NCBI GenBank assembly: GCA_003508835.1 | Contig: PUFA01000027.1 | Location: 620,001-684,000 of the forward strand | Direction of reading: 5' to 3' | Length of the DNA: 64,000 nt | DNA from: Eonycteris spelaea | Taxonomy: Eukaryota > Chordata > Mammalia > Chiroptera > Pteropodidae | Position numbers and translations under genes: made by a program | Shown here: positions 62,544-64,000 of the stretch, piece by piece | Layout of the letters: every line of letters begins with the position of its first letter | Numbering within the stretch: position 1 is the stretch's first letter | Notes under the pieces: model-generated | What the model was told of the DNA's origin: nothing | What the model saw: only the letters and a program-made list of their open reading frames with translations | The model's database searches: none

Positions 62544-64000
62544 GTTAATGAATATCTGAAACGAGGTCATTTCAGTTTGCTTATCATTGACTTTCTAGTC
62601 CATGATGCTGTTTCAAAATATTAGAAGTTTCAAGGAGTACAAACTTCCAACTGTGGCTATGTGTATAGTCAATTTCATATTCTAGTTGTCACATATTTCA
62701 CAGAACAGCACTTTAGGGGACTACATGTATCTAAACTGCAAAATATTTTTTAAAAACAAAATTTTAGGTAATGATAGACAGTGGCTGTCATTATCAACCA
62801 TCATCATTATTACATTTATTACAAGAAAGATGATGCCAACAGATCTATCTACCAGTATATAAAGACTGTTCAATATCTAAATATATGCTAAGAATAATTT
62901 AGTCACTCATTTATTTGTGGTCACGAATGTGTACGAATCTAGGTATGCAGCTTTTAGCACTGAAGCACTATCTTCCAATAATTGCCATAGACACCTCCTC
63001 CCTCATCCCCATCCTAGCTAATAAGCACAACCTGTGGAATGAGAGACTAACCATTATATATTCCTGGGTTCCCAAGACCTATTTTAATATACAAATATTA
63101 CATCAGCCACAAAAGTTCCATGGCCAATTATAAGACTGATGAAGCAAAAATTTCTACCAAGAAACAGTAGGAAGAAAATGTTGAGTTTATATGTGAATAA
63201 TGCTTTTGTGAATATGGCTTCTTATTGTGGTGGGTTTCCTTGCTTTCCACCTCACCAATTTCCTTCTTGACAATGTACAGCTCTTTCCTTTGTAATACAG
63301 AAACTCTCTCTTACAGAATCTTTTCCCACAGCTGGCTTTCATCACTTCTTGATAGGTACCTAAATATTTCAGTTTCTTCCACTTTATTTTCCCTTAACAA
63401 TAACTGTTGCCCAATCAAATCATTCATCTCTCTCCTGTATAACTATTTGTGATATTGAATGAGTGTTTCTGAAGCACCATTTGGAATCTCCTATTTTCTT
63501 TTGTTTGGCATTTTCATAGACTCTTGTTCTCAATTATACTTGAAAGGTTGAGTTAAGTTCCTTTAACCATTTAAAGCTTGAGTTCAAAATTCATTGCAAA
63601 CTTTTTCTTTTTGTCTTGCCCTATAGATATTTTTGTGTGTAAAATGAAAGACTAACCTTAAAATCTAAGACTTATTTTGCAACTTGTATAATAGATTGTG
63701 TACATTTATAAATAATATTCAGACATGTAATACAGAAAACAAATATACTTTAAAATGTCCCAAAATGTTAATAACTCATGTTTATTTCTATTTACTATGA
63801 AATAGGTGCATGGCTAGATTACTTATGTGCATTAATTTATTTCATCTTCCCATCAACTCAAGAAGTTAGGAATTTTATTAAGTGCTTTATCCTTGGTGTT
63901 CATAGGAAATCTCATGGGAAATCTCAGTATGAATATAACAGTTTGAGTTGAATTTCTGGTATTTGTAACCCAAGGAGTATTTATTTATGTAAGCATGATA
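62544..64000. other. Unassigned intergenic DNA
   Basis: No gene found. A weak reverse MIR may be present at 63770-63890 (CATTAATTTATTTCATCTTC). Confidence 0.4.

Noticed and set aside
1..64000. CRISPR arrays, operons or prophage
   Set aside because: The window is mammalian; the tandem repeats present are microsatellites or two-unit duplications without spaced direct repeats.
42240..64000. Exons of an antisense lncRNA upstream of CDK6
   Set aside because: Expected by analogy with human, but no splice-site pair or conserved block can be identified from sequence alone.

Overview
The window is mammalian nuclear DNA: about 60 percent A+T, intron-like and intergenic, full of decayed interspersed repeats, with one strong CpG island and one certain protein-coding gene segment. 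The best taxonomic clue is a single short interspersed element at 56124-56326. It joins a tRNA-Val(UAC) head to a 5S rRNA body. As I recall the literature, tRNA/5S hybrid SINEs of this kind (MEG-TR) were described only from fruit bats (Pteropodidae). The absence of any other young SINE and the uniformly broken L1 copies fit that group, whose L1 lineage is reported extinct. I therefore favour a megabat; this rests on one element plus negative evidence.

The gene is CDK6, on the minus strand. Its first coding exon lies at 38505-38731 and ends in a clean splice donor. Everything from 1 to 38504 is CDK6 intron. The CpG island (about 38130-42240) holds the 5' untranslated region, a TATA-like element near 39470 and, about 3 kb upstream of the ATG, a consensus donor at 41799 that probably ends an alternative non-coding first exon. 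The 5' half of the coding exon, as given, has two compensating frameshifts, an in-frame stop and substitutions in the ATP-binding loop, while its 3' half is almost perfectly conserved. Assembly or base-calling error is the first explanation to test.

Left part (1-38 kb, intron): MIR, L2, two MER20, a MER1-type hAT element with target duplication, several L1 fragments (9.2-10.0, 16.7-21.0, 24.6-25.6 and 32.9-35.1 kb), LTR fragments and microsatellites. Middle (38-42 kb): promoter and first exons. Right part (42-64 kb, upstream of CDK6): a long GA tract at the island edge, an AT-rich repeat-poor stretch (43.0-46.1 kb), then L2, MIR, MER5A, an MLT1-type LTR, the hybrid SINE and a solo ERVL-type LTR with 5-bp target duplication. 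I found no second protein-coding gene.

I see no new multi-gene system here. The most useful leads are the disrupted CDK6 exon, the hybrid SINE with its promoter-region deletion, and several short palindromes and tandem duplications. Repeat family names are from memory of consensus sequences and were not checked by search.
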